Part shown: piece by piece, positions 43,862-44,540 of the stretch | Position numbering within the stretch: the stretch's first letter is position 1 | Layout: each line of letters begins with the position of its first letter | Assembly (NCBI GenBank): GCA_024681595.1 | Contig: JAILAN010000003.1 | Coordinates: 1-44,540 of the forward strand | DNA from: Lachnospiraceae bacterium | GTDB lineage: Bacteria > Bacillota > Clostridia > Lachnospirales > Lachnospiraceae | DNA: 44,540 nucleotides | Direction of reading: 5' to 3' | Translations under genes and position numbers: made by a program | The notes under the pieces: model-generated | Databases searched by the model: none | What the model saw: the letters and a program-made list of their open reading frames with translations, nothing else | Told to the model about the DNA's origin: nothing

Positions 43862-44352
43862 TGGCAGAAACTTCTATGAATGACACCGTATACCGGACGG
43901 TAAATGAACTCATAAAAAACCATATATCCATAACCAGTATGGAGTCGGTAACAGGAGGAATGCTGGCAAATCTGATAACCGACTGCGAAGGGTCATCATC
44001 CGTTTTTAAGGGATCATATGTGACATATTCAAATGAGAGCAAGATAAAAGCCGGAGTGGATGCAACCGTAATAGAGCAGTATGGTGTGTATTCCGCTGAG
44101 TGTGCCAAAGCCATGGCCCACGCATGCAAAATGGCATTTAAAGCAGACATAGGAATTGGAATAACAGGAGTTCTTAAAAATATCGATCCCGCAAATGCCG
44201 AAGGAGAACCCGGTAGGGTATTCTATGCGATAGAGTATGAAGGCAACACCGTGTCGGAGTGTCTGACGGATGTTCCTCTATTATCAAGAAGCGAATCCAA
44301 ACTCTATATCTGCCGGAAGGTGATGGAGACGGTTAAAACGACCTGTCTTTAA
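43861..44352 (+). CDS. CinA C-terminal (PncC-type) amidohydrolase domain protein
   Basis: This 163-residue single-domain protein matches the CinA C-terminal family, which in E. coli (PncC) hydrolyses NMN to NaMN in pyridine nucleotide recycling. The usual AESCTGG motif appears as MESVTGG, keeping the serine but not the cysteine; VTYSNESKIKAGV keeps the lysine. The loop after GITG (normally GIAGP...) reads GVLKNIDPANAEGEPGRVFYAI, a divergent version. Activity on NMN is therefore likely but not certain. The ATG overlaps the sigH stop (TAATG). A competence link is not implied. It is followed by tRNA-Thr after 114 bases. Confidence 0.85.
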   Translation: MAETSMNDTVYRTVNELIKNHISITSMESVTGGMLANLITDCEGSSSVFKGSYVTYSNESKIKAGVDATVIEQYGVYSAECAKAMAHACKMAFKADIGIGITGVLKNIDPANAEGEPGRVFYAIEYEGNTVSECLTDVPLLSRSESKLYICRKVMETVKTTCL

Positions 44353-44423
44353 GGAACAGGAATGCCGGAAGCAGGGTCTTTTTGCGCCGGAACAGGACAA
44401 AAATCATCAGATTAATAAAATGT

Positions 44424-44452
44424 TTGAATTTATGATAACTATCTGATATACT
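44424..44452 (+). promoter_or_regulatory. tRNA-Thr promoter
   Basis: TTGAAT (44424-44429), 17 bases, TATACT (44447-44452). The predicted start, near 44459, leaves a very short leader before the mature tRNA at 44467. Confidence 0.65.
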
Positions 44453-44466
44453 ATCATTCGTTCAGT

Positions 44467-44539
44467 GCTTTCGTAGCTCAGTCGGTAGAGCGTCGCATTG
44501 GTAGTGCGGAGGTCACGGGTCCGATTCCCGTCGGAAGCT
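44467..44539 (+). tRNA. tRNA-Thr (anticodon GGT)
   Basis: A full cloverleaf folds: acceptor GCTTTCG/CGGAAGC (one G-U), D-stem GCTC/GAGC with loop AGTCGGTA, anticodon stem TCGCA/TGCGG with loop TTGGTAG (anticodon GGT, reads ACC and ACU), variable loop AGGTC, T-stem ACGGG/CCCGT with loop TCCGATT. The 3' CCA is not encoded as far as the window shows (the next base after the discriminator T is T). Position 55 is C where nearly all tRNAs have T (pseudouridine). Confidence 0.92.
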
Positions 44540-44540
44540 T

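Noticed and set aside
43861-44352. Truncated cinA competence gene
   Set aside because: The single-domain form is a normal subfamily, starts with an overlapping ATG and has a plausible complete domain.
44353-44423. Terminator after the CinA-type gene
   Set aside because: CCGGAA repeats here are direct, not inverted; I found no convincing stem with a T run.

Overview
The window looks like a chromosomal segment from a low-to-mid GC Gram-positive anaerobe, most likely a member of the Lachnospiraceae (Butyrivibrio-like). Supporting points are strong AGGAGG-type ribosome binding sites, gatCAB, AddAB instead of RecBCD, ThiT plus thiN under a TPP riboswitch, clostridial-type uncharacterised families (DUF2225-, DUF6062-, DUF6106- and DUF4153-like), and the block ispF-cysS-mrnC-rlmB-X-sigH, which is syntenic with the Bacillus/Clostridium ispF...cysS-mrnC-rlmB-yacP-sigH region. 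Genus assignment is inference. I see no prophage, insertion sequence, CRISPR array or integrase. No gene-free stretch exceeds 300 bases; the longest is about 240 bases (29495-29734) and holds a riboswitch and promoter.

Layout. 1-362 (minus): 5' part of a membrane-anchored protein. 534-6101 (plus): DUF6106-like protein, guaB, a full GGDEF-EAL regulator and a DUF2225 protein, from one good promoter and ending in a terminator that overlaps the last stop codon. 6216-6614: small membrane-anchored helical protein. 6716-8545 (minus): EAL protein with a degenerate GGDEF domain. 8732-25145 (plus): a long co-directional run with a TetR regulator, a DUF6062 protein, an MBOAT acyltransferase, an SGNH protein, a membrane-anchored EEP-fold phosphodiesterase, a small unknown, RidA, an aminopeptidase P, AddB, AddA and a DUF4153 membrane protein. 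25164-26039 (minus): LysR regulator, divergent from a 21-codon gene with a perfect Shine-Dalgarno sequence and its own terminator. 26389-29494 (minus): malQ with its own LacI-type operator/promoter, thiN and thiT, the last two under a TPP riboswitch. 29735-31439 (plus): CYTH-domain protein and a lipoprotein resembling trigger factor. 31643-38679 (plus): AGCS symporter, gatC, gatA, gatB, a second degenerate-GGDEF EAL protein and ispF, all tightly packed. 38711-44352: cysS, mrnC, rlmB, an SGNH protein with 12-residue repeats, sigH and a CinA-type amidohydrolase. 44467-44539: tRNA-Thr(GGT).

How the genes work together. Three EAL proteins sit beside housekeeping genes (guaB, gatB/ispF) and not in a motility or polysaccharide cluster; only one keeps an intact GGDEF motif. 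The MBOAT-SGNH pair looks like a surface O-acylation module. AGCS-gatCAB could link amino-acid (perhaps glutamine) uptake to tRNA-dependent amidation. Several transcripts appear to begin with a 5' hairpin close to the predicted start site (malQ, the lipoprotein gene, the AGCS gene, the small ORF).

The least explained items are the 21-residue peptide gene under a likely LysR-controlled overlapping promoter, the cysteine-bearing C-terminal tail of IspF, the SGNH gene in the yacP position, a 37-bp tandem duplication at the ridA/aminopeptidase junction followed by a 13-bp perfect hairpin in the coding sequence, and the two-fold CxxC...GFCxxH pattern of the DUF6062 protein. All product names are from reading motifs and family resemblance; no database search was run.
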